DNA from: Desulfobacteraceae bacterium
Lineage (GTDB): Bacteria; Desulfobacterota; Desulfobacteria; Desulfobacterales; JACKCP01
Direction: 5' to 3'
NCBI GenBank assembly: GCA_020633955.1
Contig: JACKCP010000006.1
Location: 102,501-166,500 of the forward strand
Length of the DNA stretch: 64,000 nucleotides
Numbering within the stretch: the first letter of the stretch is position 1; each line of letters starts with the position of its first letter. Positions 50,469-58,895 of this stretch are shown piece by piece. Under the pieces are notes generated by a model. The model ran no database searches and was not told the DNA's origin. It was given only the letters and a program-made list of their open reading frames with translations. The position numbers and the translations under genes are program-made.

Positions 50469-52817
50469 ATGCAGGAACAGCAGCCATCTATTGAACTCAG
50501 CCAGCAGGACCTTCCGGCACAAATACCCATAATGCCGCTAATTGATGTTACATTATTCCCAAAAATGGTGCTTCCCCTTGTTGTTAAACATGAACAGGGT
50601 AAAAAACTTATAGACGATGCAATGGCAACCAACAGAATTGTTGGATTTGTTGTATCAAAAAAAGGAAAAGACGAAGACAATCCAACAGCAGATGATCTTT
50701 ATGAAATAGGCTGCGGTGCAATTATTTTAAAAATGGCAAAGGCTGAAGACGGAAGAGTTCAGCTTCTTGTTCAGGGAGTAAAAAGGTTCAGGCTCAACAA
50801 AATTGTGAAGCAGGAACCGTATTTAACTGCTGAAATTGAGCAGATAGACGAGCCAGATGAACATGACAAGGAAATTGAGGCCATAAGCAACAATCTTCTG
50901 GAATTGTATCAGAATATAATTGAATTATCTCCCGGCCTTCCAAAGGAAATGATCCAGCTTGCAAAAACAATTGAAGAGCCGGCAGTGCTTGCGGACATGA
51001 TAGCTTCAACCATAAATGCAACCCCAGAAGAAAAACAGGGTATTCTTTCAACAATAGAACTAAAAAAACGCTTAAAGGAAGTTACAAAACTTGTAAACTA
51101 TCAGCTTGAAATTTTACAGATAGGTTCAAAGATTCAGTCCCAGATAAGAGAAGACATGAACCAGAAGCAGAAGGAATATTATCTTCGCCAGCAGATGAAG
51201 GCCATTCAGCAGGAACTTGGAGATACAGACGATACAAACCTTGATATTGAAGAATACAGGGAAAAAATTGCAAAGACCAACATGCCTGAAGAAGCAAAAA
51301 AAGAAGCTGAAAGGGAGCTTAAAAGACTTTCAAGAATGCACCCTTCTTCTTCAGAATATACGGTTGCCTCAACATATCTTGACTGGATGACTGCAATTCC
51401 CTGGGATGAGTCTTCAAAGGACAACCTTGATATAAAGGCAGCCAGAAAAAAACTTGATGAAGATCATTTTGGCCTGGAAAAGCCCAAAAAAAGAATAATT
51501 GAATACCTTGCCGTAAGAAAACTGAAACCAGATTCAAAGGGTCCGATTCTTTGCTTTGCAGGACCTCCGGGAACAGGAAAAACTTCACTTGGAAGATCAA
51601 TTGCAAATGCACTTGGAAGGGAGTTTGTAAGAATTGCACTTGGAGGCGTAAGAGATGAAGCCGAAATCAGAGGACACAGAAGAACCTATGTTGGTGCATT
51701 GCCGGGAAGAATAATTCAGGGAATAAGAAGAGCCGGAACAAACAATCCGGTATTTATACTTGACGAAGTTGACAAGCTTGGAAATGATTTCAGGGGCGAT
51801 CCTTCATCAGCACTTCTTGAGGTTTTGGACCCTGAGCAGAACAATTCCTTTGTGGATCATTACCTTGATGTTCCCTTTGATCTTTCAAAGGTAATGTTTA
51901 TAACAACTGCAAACGTAATACATACAATTCCTCCTGCATTAAGGGACAGGATGGAAATAATTGAACTCTCAGGATATACTGAAGATGAAAAAATAAAAAT
52001 TGCCAACAAATACCTGATACCAAGACAAAGAGAAGCCCACGGTCTTAATTCAAAACAGATATCTTTTACCCAGGGCTCAATAAAGCATATAATTGAAGAC
52101 TATACCAGGGAAGCAGGACTGAGAAATCTTGAAAGGGAGATTGCTTCAGTTATAAGAGGGGTTGCAACAGAAGTTGCACAGGAGGAAATCAAAACAGCAA
52201 CCATTCAGGTAAATACGCTTTCAAAATATCTTGGTCCGGCAAAAATAACTCCTGAATCAAAACCAAAAATTGACTCCCCTGGAGTTGCCCTCGGCCTTGC
52301 ATGGACTCCTGCAGGAGGTGATGTCTTATATGTTGAGGCAGCTGCAATGGAAGGGAAAAAAGGTCTGACCCTGACAGGTCAGATGGGCGATGTAATGAAG
52401 GAATCCGTAAGTGCGGCCCTGACCTTTATAAGGGCAAACAAGGAAAAGCTTGATATACCTGAAAACTTTTTTGAAAACCATGAAATACATATTCATGTTC
52501 CGGCAGGTGCAATACCAAAGGACGGTCCTTCAGCCGGAGTTACAATGCTTTCAGCAATCACTTCCCTTGCACTTGGCAAAAAAATAATAAAAGACCTTGC
52601 AATGACAGGAGAAATAACATTAAGAGGAGAAGTGCTTCCTGTTGGGGGAATAAAGGAAAAGGTTCTTGCAGCCCACAGAATGGGAATTAAGACTGTTATT
52701 CTTCCAAAGGATAATGAAAAGGACATTGATGAAATTCCAAAAAAAGTTAAAAAGGAAATGACATTTCACTTTGTCAGAAAAATGATGGATGTGGTAAAAA
52801 TTGCCATAGAACAATAA
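50469..52817 (+). CDS. lon: ATP-dependent protease Lon
   Basis: 782 aa. LAN substrate-binding domain (PIMPLIDVTLFPKMVLPLVV), coiled coil, AAA+ module with Walker A GPPGTGKTS (about 365) and Walker B VFILDEVDKLG, and S16 protease domain with Ser688 in DGPSAGVTM and Lys729 in GGIKEKVLAA. Degrades misfolded and regulatory proteins in the cytoplasm. ATG 50469 with GGAGGTA is the start, not the TTG at 50454. The end is followed immediately by repeat F and then a hairpin. Confidence 0.96.
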   Translation: MQEQQPSIELSQQDLPAQIPIMPLIDVTLFPKMVLPLVVKHEQGKKLIDDAMATNRIVGFVVSKKGKDEDNPTADDLYEIGCGAIILKMAKAEDGRVQLLVQGVKRFRLNKIVKQEPYLTAEIEQIDEPDEHDKEIEAISNNLLELYQNIIELSPGLPKEMIQLAKTIEEPAVLADMIASTINATPEEKQGILSTIELKKRLKEVTKLVNYQLEILQIGSKIQSQIREDMNQKQKEYYLRQQMKAIQQELGDTDDTNLDIEEYREKIAKTNMPEEAKKEAERELKRLSRMHPSSSEYTVASTYLDWMTAIPWDESSKDNLDIKAARKKLDEDHFGLEKPKKRIIEYLAVRKLKPDSKGPILCFAGPPGTGKTSLGRSIANALGREFVRIALGGVRDEAEIRGHRRTYVGALPGRIIQGIRRAGTNNPVFILDEVDKLGNDFRGDPSSALLEVLDPEQNNSFVDHYLDVPFDLSKVMFITTANVIHTIPPALRDRMEIIELSGYTEDEKIKIANKYLIPRQREAHGLNSKQISFTQGSIKHIIEDYTREAGLRNLEREIASVIRGVATEVAQEEIKTATIQVNTLSKYLGPAKITPESKPKIDSPGVALGLAWTPAGGDVLYVEAAAMEGKKGLTLTGQMGDVMKESVSAALTFIRANKEKLDIPENFFENHEIHIHVPAGAIPKDGPSAGVTMLSAITSLALGKKIIKDLAMTGEITLRGEVLPVGGIKEKVLAAHRMGIKTVILPKDNEKDIDEIPKKVKKEMTFHFVRKMMDVVKIAIEQ

Positions 52818-52822
52818 CAGAC

Positions 52823-52909
52823 ATAACTGTTCAGTTTAAGCCGGAACGGCTGCTGCGTTCTTTCTTCCAGCAACCTGGCTTCCTTCTCAGTTGTGAGCTG
52901 AACAGTTGC
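52823..52909 (+). repeat. MITE-like palindromic element, short copy F
   Basis: 87 bp: left end ATAACTGTTCAGTTTAA, the ACGGCTGCTGCGTTCTTTCTT arm, then the right end (CTGAACAGTTGC) with the middle deleted. Flanking octamers TAACAGAC (52815-52822) and TAACACAC (52910-52917) agree at 7 of 8. Confidence 0.82.
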
Positions 52910-52929
52910 TAACACACAAAAAACAATGG

Positions 52930-52955
52930 CCGCATCCCTAATTTCAGGGGTGCGG
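52930..52955 (+). terminator. Hairpin between lon and rlpA, terminator or leader
   Basis: CCGCATCCCT (52930-52939) pairs with AGGGGTGCGG (52946-52955) with one G-U, 6-base loop, then ATTTTATT. It ends only 8 bases before the rlpA ATG and contains the only purine-rich stretch (AGGGG) that could act as its ribosome site. Confidence 0.6.
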
Positions 52956-52963
52956 ATTTTATT

Positions 52964-53656
52964 ATGAAAACTGAATTTTATTTTATATTTATTTTGGTTA
53001 TTGCAGTTTTAAGCTCATGTTCCTCAAAACCTGAAAAAAGTTATGAGGAAAAAGGTACGGGTTCGTCTTATTATGTTTATGGAAAAAAATACACTACAAT
53101 AACCAGTTCAAAAGGTTTTTATCAGTCAGGCACAGCTTCCTGGTACGGAAAAAAATTCCACGGAAGAAAAACTGCAAACGGCGAAACCTACAACATGCAT
53201 CAAATGACCTGTGCACACAAAACCCTGCCTTTTAATACTGAACTTGAAGTTGAAAACCTTATAAACAATAAAAAAATAATTGTCAGGGTCAATGACAGAG
53301 GGCCTTTTGTCAAAGGAAGAATAATAGACCTTTCATATAAGGCTGCAAAAGAGCTTGGAATTGATATATCCGGAACAGCACCTGTAACCATAAAATCATT
53401 GCACAAGGGAAACTTTGACAAGGGAGACTTCAGTGTTCAGACTGGTTCATTTGCAAACCATGACAATGCACTTAATTTAAAAAAAGAGCTTTTAAAACAG
53501 TTCAGCCATGTTTTTATCACAAGTGCTGAAATAAACGGACAAACATTTTACAGAGTCAGAGCAGGAAAATTCAAAAGCCTGGAACAGGCACAGGTAAATG
53601 AGGAAAAATTGAGAAATAATGGTTTTCCAAATGCCTTTGCAGTGGCTCTGGACTGA
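52964..53656 (+). CDS. rlpA: RlpA-family septal-ring lipoprotein with SPOR domain
   Basis: 230 aa. Lipoprotein signal with lipobox LSSC (Cys19), double-psi beta-barrel (about 50-145: SGTASWYGKKFHGRKTANGE, NDRGPFVKGRIIDLSYKAAKELG, the lytic transglycosylase fold) and a C-terminal SPOR domain (about 155-230: FSVQTGSFANHDNA, VRAGKFKSLEQA) that binds denuded septal glycan. Outer-membrane anchored. It leads a run with gmhB and recD2. Confidence 0.92.
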   Translation: MKTEFYFIFILVIAVLSSCSSKPEKSYEEKGTGSSYYVYGKKYTTITSSKGFYQSGTASWYGKKFHGRKTANGETYNMHQMTCAHKTLPFNTELEVENLINNKKIIVRVNDRGPFVKGRIIDLSYKAAKELGIDISGTAPVTIKSLHKGNFDKGDFSVQTGSFANHDNALNLKKELLKQFSHVFITSAEINGQTFYRVRAGKFKSLEQAQVNEEKLRNNGFPNAFAVALD

Positions 53657-53671
53657 AAAAGGCCTGTATTT

Positions 53672-54238
53672 ATGGATAAAAAACCAGTAGTTTTCATAGA
53701 CAGGGATGGAGTTATAAATTTTGACTCCCCTGACTATATAAAATCATGTGATGAACTTTTCTTTATACCCCAAAGCATTGATGCCATTGCAAACTTAAGC
53801 ATGGCAGGACATGATGTTTTTGTAATCACAAACCAGTCTGTAATCGGTCGAAAAATGGTTACACCTGAGGATCTGAAAAAAATATTTGCGAAAATGACTG
53901 ATGCTGTTAAGGAAAAAAACGGAAACATTAAAGAAATTTTTTTCTGCCCCCACATACCAAAGGATAATTGTTCATGCAGAAAACCAGCGCCAGGCCTTTT
54001 TTTTCAGGCAAGAGACAAATACGGACTTGACCTTTCCAATTCAGTGATGATAGGCGACAGTTCAAAGGATATAATTGCAGCAGAAAATGCAGGAGTGAAA
54101 TTTAAAATTCTGGTTCTCACTGGGAATGGGAAAAAAGCGCAAAAAGAACTTGAAGAAAAAAAAACAGCTCCTGATTATATTGCAGAAAACCTTTATGATG
54201 CTCATAACTGGATAATTAAAAATACAGGACCCCGATGA
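53672..54238 (+). CDS. gmhB: D,D-heptose 1,7-bisphosphate phosphatase (HAD family)
   Basis: 188 aa. Removes the C7 phosphate in ADP-heptose synthesis for lipopolysaccharide core. HAD motifs: FIDRDGVINFD (Asp10, Asp12), VFVITNQS, and MIGDSSKDIIAAENAG; the GmhB zinc loop CPHIPKDNCSCRKP is present. Overlaps recD2 by 4 bases (ATGA). Confidence 0.9.
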   Translation: MDKKPVVFIDRDGVINFDSPDYIKSCDELFFIPQSIDAIANLSMAGHDVFVITNQSVIGRKMVTPEDLKKIFAKMTDAVKEKNGNIKEIFFCPHIPKDNCSCRKPAPGLFFQARDKYGLDLSNSVMIGDSSKDIIAAENAGVKFKILVLTGNGKKAQKELEEKKTAPDYIAENLYDAHNWIIKNTGPR

Positions 54239-56406
54239 TTACAGTCAGCGGAACAGTTTTGAATGTAACTTTCCACAATCCCGCAAACGGTTACACGGTT
54301 GCTAAACTCAAACAGTCTGATTTTTCATCATCAATTACAATTGTTGGGATAATGGATGAGGTTTTTCCCGGAGAAAAACTTGAGATTACGGGAAACTGGG
54401 AAGAACATGACAAATTCGGGGAACAGTTCAGGGTTCATTCCTATGAATCAATTATTCCAGACAGTGAAGAAGAAATAATCAATTATCTTACTTCCGGCAT
54501 AATTGAGGGAATAGGCAGATCTACTGCTTCAAAGATTGTGGATTTTTTTGGCAAATCCACAATTTCAGTCATAGAATCAAGTCCTGAATCTCTTGCAGAT
54601 ATTCCGGGAATAGGCAAAAAAAAAGCAGAGTCAATTGCCTCGGCATGGAAAAACCACAACTATGCAAGGCAGCTGAGACAATACCTCCACGAGGCTGGAA
54701 TACCTTCTGAATATACTCCACAGATAATTATCAGATACGGAAATCTTTCCCTTGATGTTGTTACAAAAGACCCCTACAGAATTGTAAAGGAAAACCCATA
54801 TTTCAACTTTGAAATTATTGACAGGCTGGGCAAAAAAGCCATGATTGAATTATCTGATGATTCAAGACTGGCTGCAGGAATAGTCTGTGTTCTTGAAAAG
54901 GCTTCAAACAGCGGACACTGCTACCTTGAGCTTGAAGACCTTAAAAAAAGAACAAAAAAACTGACAGGCTCAGAAGAAAGTGCAATTGAAAATGCAATGG
55001 AAATCCTGCTTGGAGAATCATTTATAGTTAAGGAAAAAATTGATCCTGAAGAAGTTATTTACCCCTTTCATCTTTACAAGGCAGAAAAAGGAGCCGCAGA
55101 CAAGCTTAATGCCATTTTTGAAATTCCTTCAGAAAGACTTCCCATAACCGATGATGAAATCAAGGCTGTAACAGCCTCTCACCTTGGAGTTATTCCATCA
55201 AAGGAACAGTTTAATGCAATAAAGGGAATTCTTGATAAAAAAGCAGGAATAATAACAGGAGGACCAGGCACTGGTAAAACAACCATTATAAAGGCTCTAT
55301 GCAATATTTTTGACCATCTTGGCAAATCAGTTTCACTTGCAGCACCAACAGGAAGGGCTGCAAGAAGACTATCTGAAGTTACAGGAAACAAGGCGGAAAC
55401 AATACATAAGCTTTTAAAATTCAATCCTTCAACAGAGCTGTTTGACAAAAACGAAACCGACCCGCTTGATTGTGATGTTCTTATAATAGATGAATCATCC
55501 ATGATAGATATAATTTTGTGCTATCATCTTTTAAAAGCCCTTACCATAAACACCAGAATAATTTTTGTGGGAGATATTTTCCAGCTGCCTTCAGTTGGTC
55601 CTGGAAATTTCCTTTCAGACATAATCGGCTCTTCAAAAATTCCTTCTTTTCAGCTCACAGAAATATTCAGACAGGCAAAGCAAAGCCCTATTATAATGAA
55701 CGCACACAGAGTTAACTCGGGAATGCTCCCTGTAAAGGATCAAAACGGCAGCGAGCTTTCGGAATTTTATTTTATAAAAAACGAAACCCCTAAAAAAGCA
55801 GTTGAAACAATAGTTGAACTTCTTACAAAAAGAATACCAAAAAGATTTGGGTTTGATCCAATGGAGGAAATTCAGGTAATAACTCCAATGCATAAAGGCG
55901 AAACCGGTACTTTAAACCTTAATAAAGTTCTCCAGGAAAAACTCAACAGCTCAAGGGAAAAAGTAAAGTCAGGTTCAAATATTTTTAAAAAAGGCGACAA
56001 GGTAATGCATCTTGTCAACAATTATGACAAGGAAGTTTTTAACGGAGATATAGGTAAAATTAAATCAGTAAAGTTTAAGGATGAAATTGTTGAAGTTATT
56101 TATCCGGACTATCCTGAAAAAAGAATTGTTGAATACAGTTTTGATGAGCTTGAGGAGCTTTCCCTTGCCTATGCAATTTCAGTTCATAAATCTCAGGGTT
56201 CTGAATATCCTGCTGTGATAATACCTCTTATGACCCAGCATTTTCCACTTTTACAGAGAAACCTTCTCTACACAGGGATGACAAGGGGTAAAAAGCTTCT
56301 TATTATTGTCGGAAGTTCACGTGCACTTGAAATTGCAGTAAATGAGAACAGAGCCTCAAAAAGATTTTCATACTTAAAACAAAGACTTTGCCCCGTGCTA
56401 AACTGA
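54235..56406 (+). CDS. recD2: RecD2-type ATP-dependent 5'-3' DNA helicase
   Basis: 723 aa. N-terminal OB-like domain (VLNVTFHNPANGYTVAKLK), helix-hairpin-helix repeats (SGIIEGIGRSTASKIV, LADIPGIGKKKAESIA), Walker A TGGPGTGKTT (about 341-350), Walker B IIDESSMID, IFVGDIFQLPSVGPGN, and motif VI YAISVHKSQGSEYPAV. Standalone RecD2 without RecBC partners acts in repair or replication-fork processing. Coupled to gmhB. Confidence 0.94.
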   Translation: MITVSGTVLNVTFHNPANGYTVAKLKQSDFSSSITIVGIMDEVFPGEKLEITGNWEEHDKFGEQFRVHSYESIIPDSEEEIINYLTSGIIEGIGRSTASKIVDFFGKSTISVIESSPESLADIPGIGKKKAESIASAWKNHNYARQLRQYLHEAGIPSEYTPQIIIRYGNLSLDVVTKDPYRIVKENPYFNFEIIDRLGKKAMIELSDDSRLAAGIVCVLEKASNSGHCYLELEDLKKRTKKLTGSEESAIENAMEILLGESFIVKEKIDPEEVIYPFHLYKAEKGAADKLNAIFEIPSERLPITDDEIKAVTASHLGVIPSKEQFNAIKGILDKKAGIITGGPGTGKTTIIKALCNIFDHLGKSVSLAAPTGRAARRLSEVTGNKAETIHKLLKFNPSTELFDKNETDPLDCDVLIIDESSMIDIILCYHLLKALTINTRIIFVGDIFQLPSVGPGNFLSDIIGSSKIPSFQLTEIFRQAKQSPIIMNAHRVNSGMLPVKDQNGSELSEFYFIKNETPKKAVETIVELLTKRIPKRFGFDPMEEIQVITPMHKGETGTLNLNKVLQEKLNSSREKVKSGSNIFKKGDKVMHLVNNYDKEVFNGDIGKIKSVKFKDEIVEVIYPDYPEKRIVEYSFDELEELSLAYAISVHKSQGSEYPAVIIPLMTQHFPLLQRNLLYTGMTRGKKLLIIVGSSRALEIAVNENRASKRFSYLKQRLCPVLN

Positions 56407-56422
56407 TATGAGGAAATTATTA

Positions 56423-56869
56423 ATGAACAGGAAAATCTGGTTTTTTCAAATAGCCGGCTGGGTACTTATCACAGGTTCAATAACATTACTTTCACTTGCA
56501 GGAACAAATATTGTACTTGCAGGAGAGTCTTTTGGGCAGCCTGTATATTATATTCCAGCGGCTTTGTCTGGAATTGCAGGAGCAGCACTTTCAGCTCATG
56601 CCTTCAGGATTTATAAAAAACACAAGGTGAAAAAAGACAATATAGATATATTTGAAATTCTAACAAAATACAGCGGACAAATCACTCCAACTGAATTTTC
56701 ACAAGAAAGCGGACTTGACCAGGACGAGTCTAAACACAGGCTCGATGACATGTATAAAAACGGAATATGCAGGCTTCATGTAACGGAATCAGGAGTGCTT
56801 ATTTATCATTTTCCAGATTTTGAAACTGAAGGAATTGTTACTAAACACGAAAAAAGTATATATTTTTAA
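56423..56869 (+). CDS. Small membrane protein with a helical C-terminal domain
   Basis: 148 aa. Two membrane helices (about 7-30 and 43-63) and a cytoplasmic C-terminus (DIFEILTKYSGQITPTEFSQESGLDQDESKHRLDDMYKNG) that resembles a winged helix. ATG 56423 with AGGAAA six bases upstream is preferred to ATG 56408. 16 bases after recD2. Function unknown; no family recognised. Confidence 0.65.
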   Translation: MNRKIWFFQIAGWVLITGSITLLSLAGTNIVLAGESFGQPVYYIPAALSGIAGAALSAHAFRIYKKHKVKKDNIDIFEILTKYSGQITPTEFSQESGLDQDESKHRLDDMYKNGICRLHVTESGVLIYHFPDFETEGIVTKHEKSIYF

Positions 56870-56979
56870 TCAAAAAAATATTAAATTATTACCTGTTGAT
56901 TTGATTGAAAAAAAAACTGTTTTTTTGTTCTTAGTAAAAAATAAAAATTAAAACATAAACAAATATAAAGCTTAAAATT

Positions 56980-57258
56980 ATGAATAAATGGAATACTCTT
57001 GCAGGCCTTTTATGTCTTTCAGGCGGAATCATGTATTTATTTGGTGTTATATCAGATATTTTGCACAGGGAATCAATCCTTCATACAATAACTCTTTATG
57101 AGTTTCTTGGAGAAGAAAAAACCCGGTGGATATCAGAACTTCCTTCAGAACTTGTCATGAACGGATTTGACAAGCTGTTCAATCTCCAGATTTTTATCTT
57201 ATTATTAATATCTGGAGTATTGGTTTTTGTTTTAAACGGTATTTTTAGAAAAAATTAA
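56980..57258 (+). CDS. Hypothetical membrane protein, 92 aa
   Basis: Two predicted membrane helices (about 6-27 and 70-88) around a polar loop YEFLGEEKTRWISELPSEL. The layout is plausible for a real protein and the frame is clean in very AT-rich DNA, but the ribosome site is weak. No family recognised. Confidence 0.5.
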   Translation: MNKWNTLAGLLCLSGGIMYLFGVISDILHRESILHTITLYEFLGEEKTRWISELPSELVMNGFDKLFNLQIFILLLISGVLVFVLNGIFRKN

Positions 57259-57712
57259 TAAAAAACTAAAATATACATTATTTATAATTTTATTTTTTCT
57301 TTAAATTTCAAAAAAACTCAATTTTTTTAAAAAAAACTTTTTTGTCAGTAAACTAAACAATCTTTTTTTATCTTTACTTCAATTATTTTTTTGTCACCTT
57401 AGCTTTTTATAAAAAATTTTATAGGAATATTTAAATAACTTGTAAAATTAACTTTTACTAAATCGTAAATCCTTATTTTATTAAAAAGATCATTTTTGCC
57501 TTTCCAGATTTAAAAAATATTTATTTTATAAATAAAACTTAATTTTCTTAATTATTTATAAAGCAAAATTTATCATAAATTCAAATATATATAGATTTCA
57601 GTGTTTTTCATTTTTTTGAGTAAACAGTGTTATTTTAATACTTTCCAAACTCCTGACCAGTAAGATAATATTTCAGGAGATAATTTAAACAAACCTAATG
57701 AGGAGGTCTTTT
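57259..57712. other. Very AT-rich intergenic region before ald
   Basis: 450 bases dominated by A and T runs, with no frame I can support and no clear repeat. It presumably contains the ald promoter near its right end; GAGGAGG just before the ald ATG is the only sure signal. Confidence 0.5.
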
Positions 57713-58825
57713 ATGATAGTTGGAATTCTAAAGGAAATTAAATCAGAAGAAAACAGAGTCTCAATGACTCCTGCCGGAGCAGAAGTCATGAAAAACAACG
57801 GTCATAAAGTACTGGTTGAAAAAAATGCCGGAGTCGGAAGCGGATTTTCCGATGAGGACTACAAAAAAGTCGGAGCAGAAATAATTGACACTCCAAAGGG
57901 AGTATTTGAAGCCTCAGACATGGTAATGCATGTTAAAGAACCTCAGCCTTCTGAATATTCAATGGTAAAAAAAGATCAGATAGTTTTTACCTACTTCCAT
58001 TTTGCAGCAGATGAATCCCTTACAAAAGAATTCCAGAAAACAAACTCAGTTGCCATAGCATATGAAACAATTGAAAATCCTGACGGAAGCCTCCCACTTC
58101 TTACCCCGATGAGTGAAGTTGCAGGAAGAATGGCAACTCAGGAAGCTGCCAAATACCTTGAAAGAGCACAGGGCGGAAGAGGCGTTCTCATGGGCGGAGT
58201 TACAGGTGTTAAGCCTGCAACAGTTCTTGTAATAGGAGGCGGTATTGTTGGAACAAACGCAGCTCTTATGGCCTGCGGACTTGGAGCAAAAGTATACATT
58301 CTTGACATGAACCTCAACAGACTTAGAAAACTCTCCGAATTCATGCCCAAAAACTGCTTTCCTCTAATGAGCTCCCCTGCAACAATAAGGGAACTTGCAA
58401 AAGAAGCAGACGCAGTTATTGGTGCTGTTCTTCTTCCAGGTGCAAAGGCTCCAAAGCTTATTGATGAAGAAATACTTAAAACAATGAAAAAAGGGTCTGT
58501 AGTTGTTGACGTTGCAATTGATCAGGGAGGATGTTTTACAACTTCAAAGCCTACAACTCACGGCAACCCAGTTTATGAGGTTGAAGGAATAGTTCATTAT
58601 TGTGTTGCAAACATGCCTGGTGCAGTTCCAATGACATCAACAATGGCTTTAACAAACGCAACACTTCCATATGCAGTTCAGCTTGCAAATAAAGGCTGGA
58701 AACAGGCTGCAAAAGACAGCGAACCAATAAAGCTTGGAATCAACATGGTTGACGGAAAAATTACCTACAGAGAAGTTGCCGAAGCATTTAACCTTGAATA
58801 CACACCTGTTGAAAACTTTCTTTAA
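57713..58825 (+). CDS. ald: Alanine dehydrogenase
   Basis: 370 aa. NAD-dependent interconversion of alanine and pyruvate plus ammonia (EC 1.4.1.1). MIVGILKEIKSEENRVSMTPAG, the catalytic Lys in MHVKEPQPSEY, YFHFAAD (His), nucleotide loop VIGGGIVGTNAALMACGLGA and VAIDQGGCFTTSKPTTH. The ATG at 57713 with GAGGAGG is the true start. Own terminator follows. Confidence 0.96.
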   Translation: MIVGILKEIKSEENRVSMTPAGAEVMKNNGHKVLVEKNAGVGSGFSDEDYKKVGAEIIDTPKGVFEASDMVMHVKEPQPSEYSMVKKDQIVFTYFHFAADESLTKEFQKTNSVAIAYETIENPDGSLPLLTPMSEVAGRMATQEAAKYLERAQGGRGVLMGGVTGVKPATVLVIGGGIVGTNAALMACGLGAKVYILDMNLNRLRKLSEFMPKNCFPLMSSPATIRELAKEADAVIGAVLLPGAKAPKLIDEEILKTMKKGSVVVDVAIDQGGCFTTSKPTTHGNPVYEVEGIVHYCVANMPGAVPMTSTMALTNATLPYAVQLANKGWKQAAKDSEPIKLGINMVDGKITYREVAEAFNLEYTPVENFL

Positions 58826-58848
58826 TAAGTCTTACCATATATCTAATT

Positions 58849-58876
58849 AAAGACCGGGATTTTCCCGGTCTTTTTA
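58849..58876. terminator. Bidirectional terminator between ald and the channel gene
   Basis: AAAGACCGGG (58849-58858) with CCCGGTCTTT (58864-58873), 5-base loop, A and T runs on both sides. Serves both convergent genes. Confidence 0.9.
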
Positions 58877-58895
58877 AATTCAGCCTGTAAAAAAT

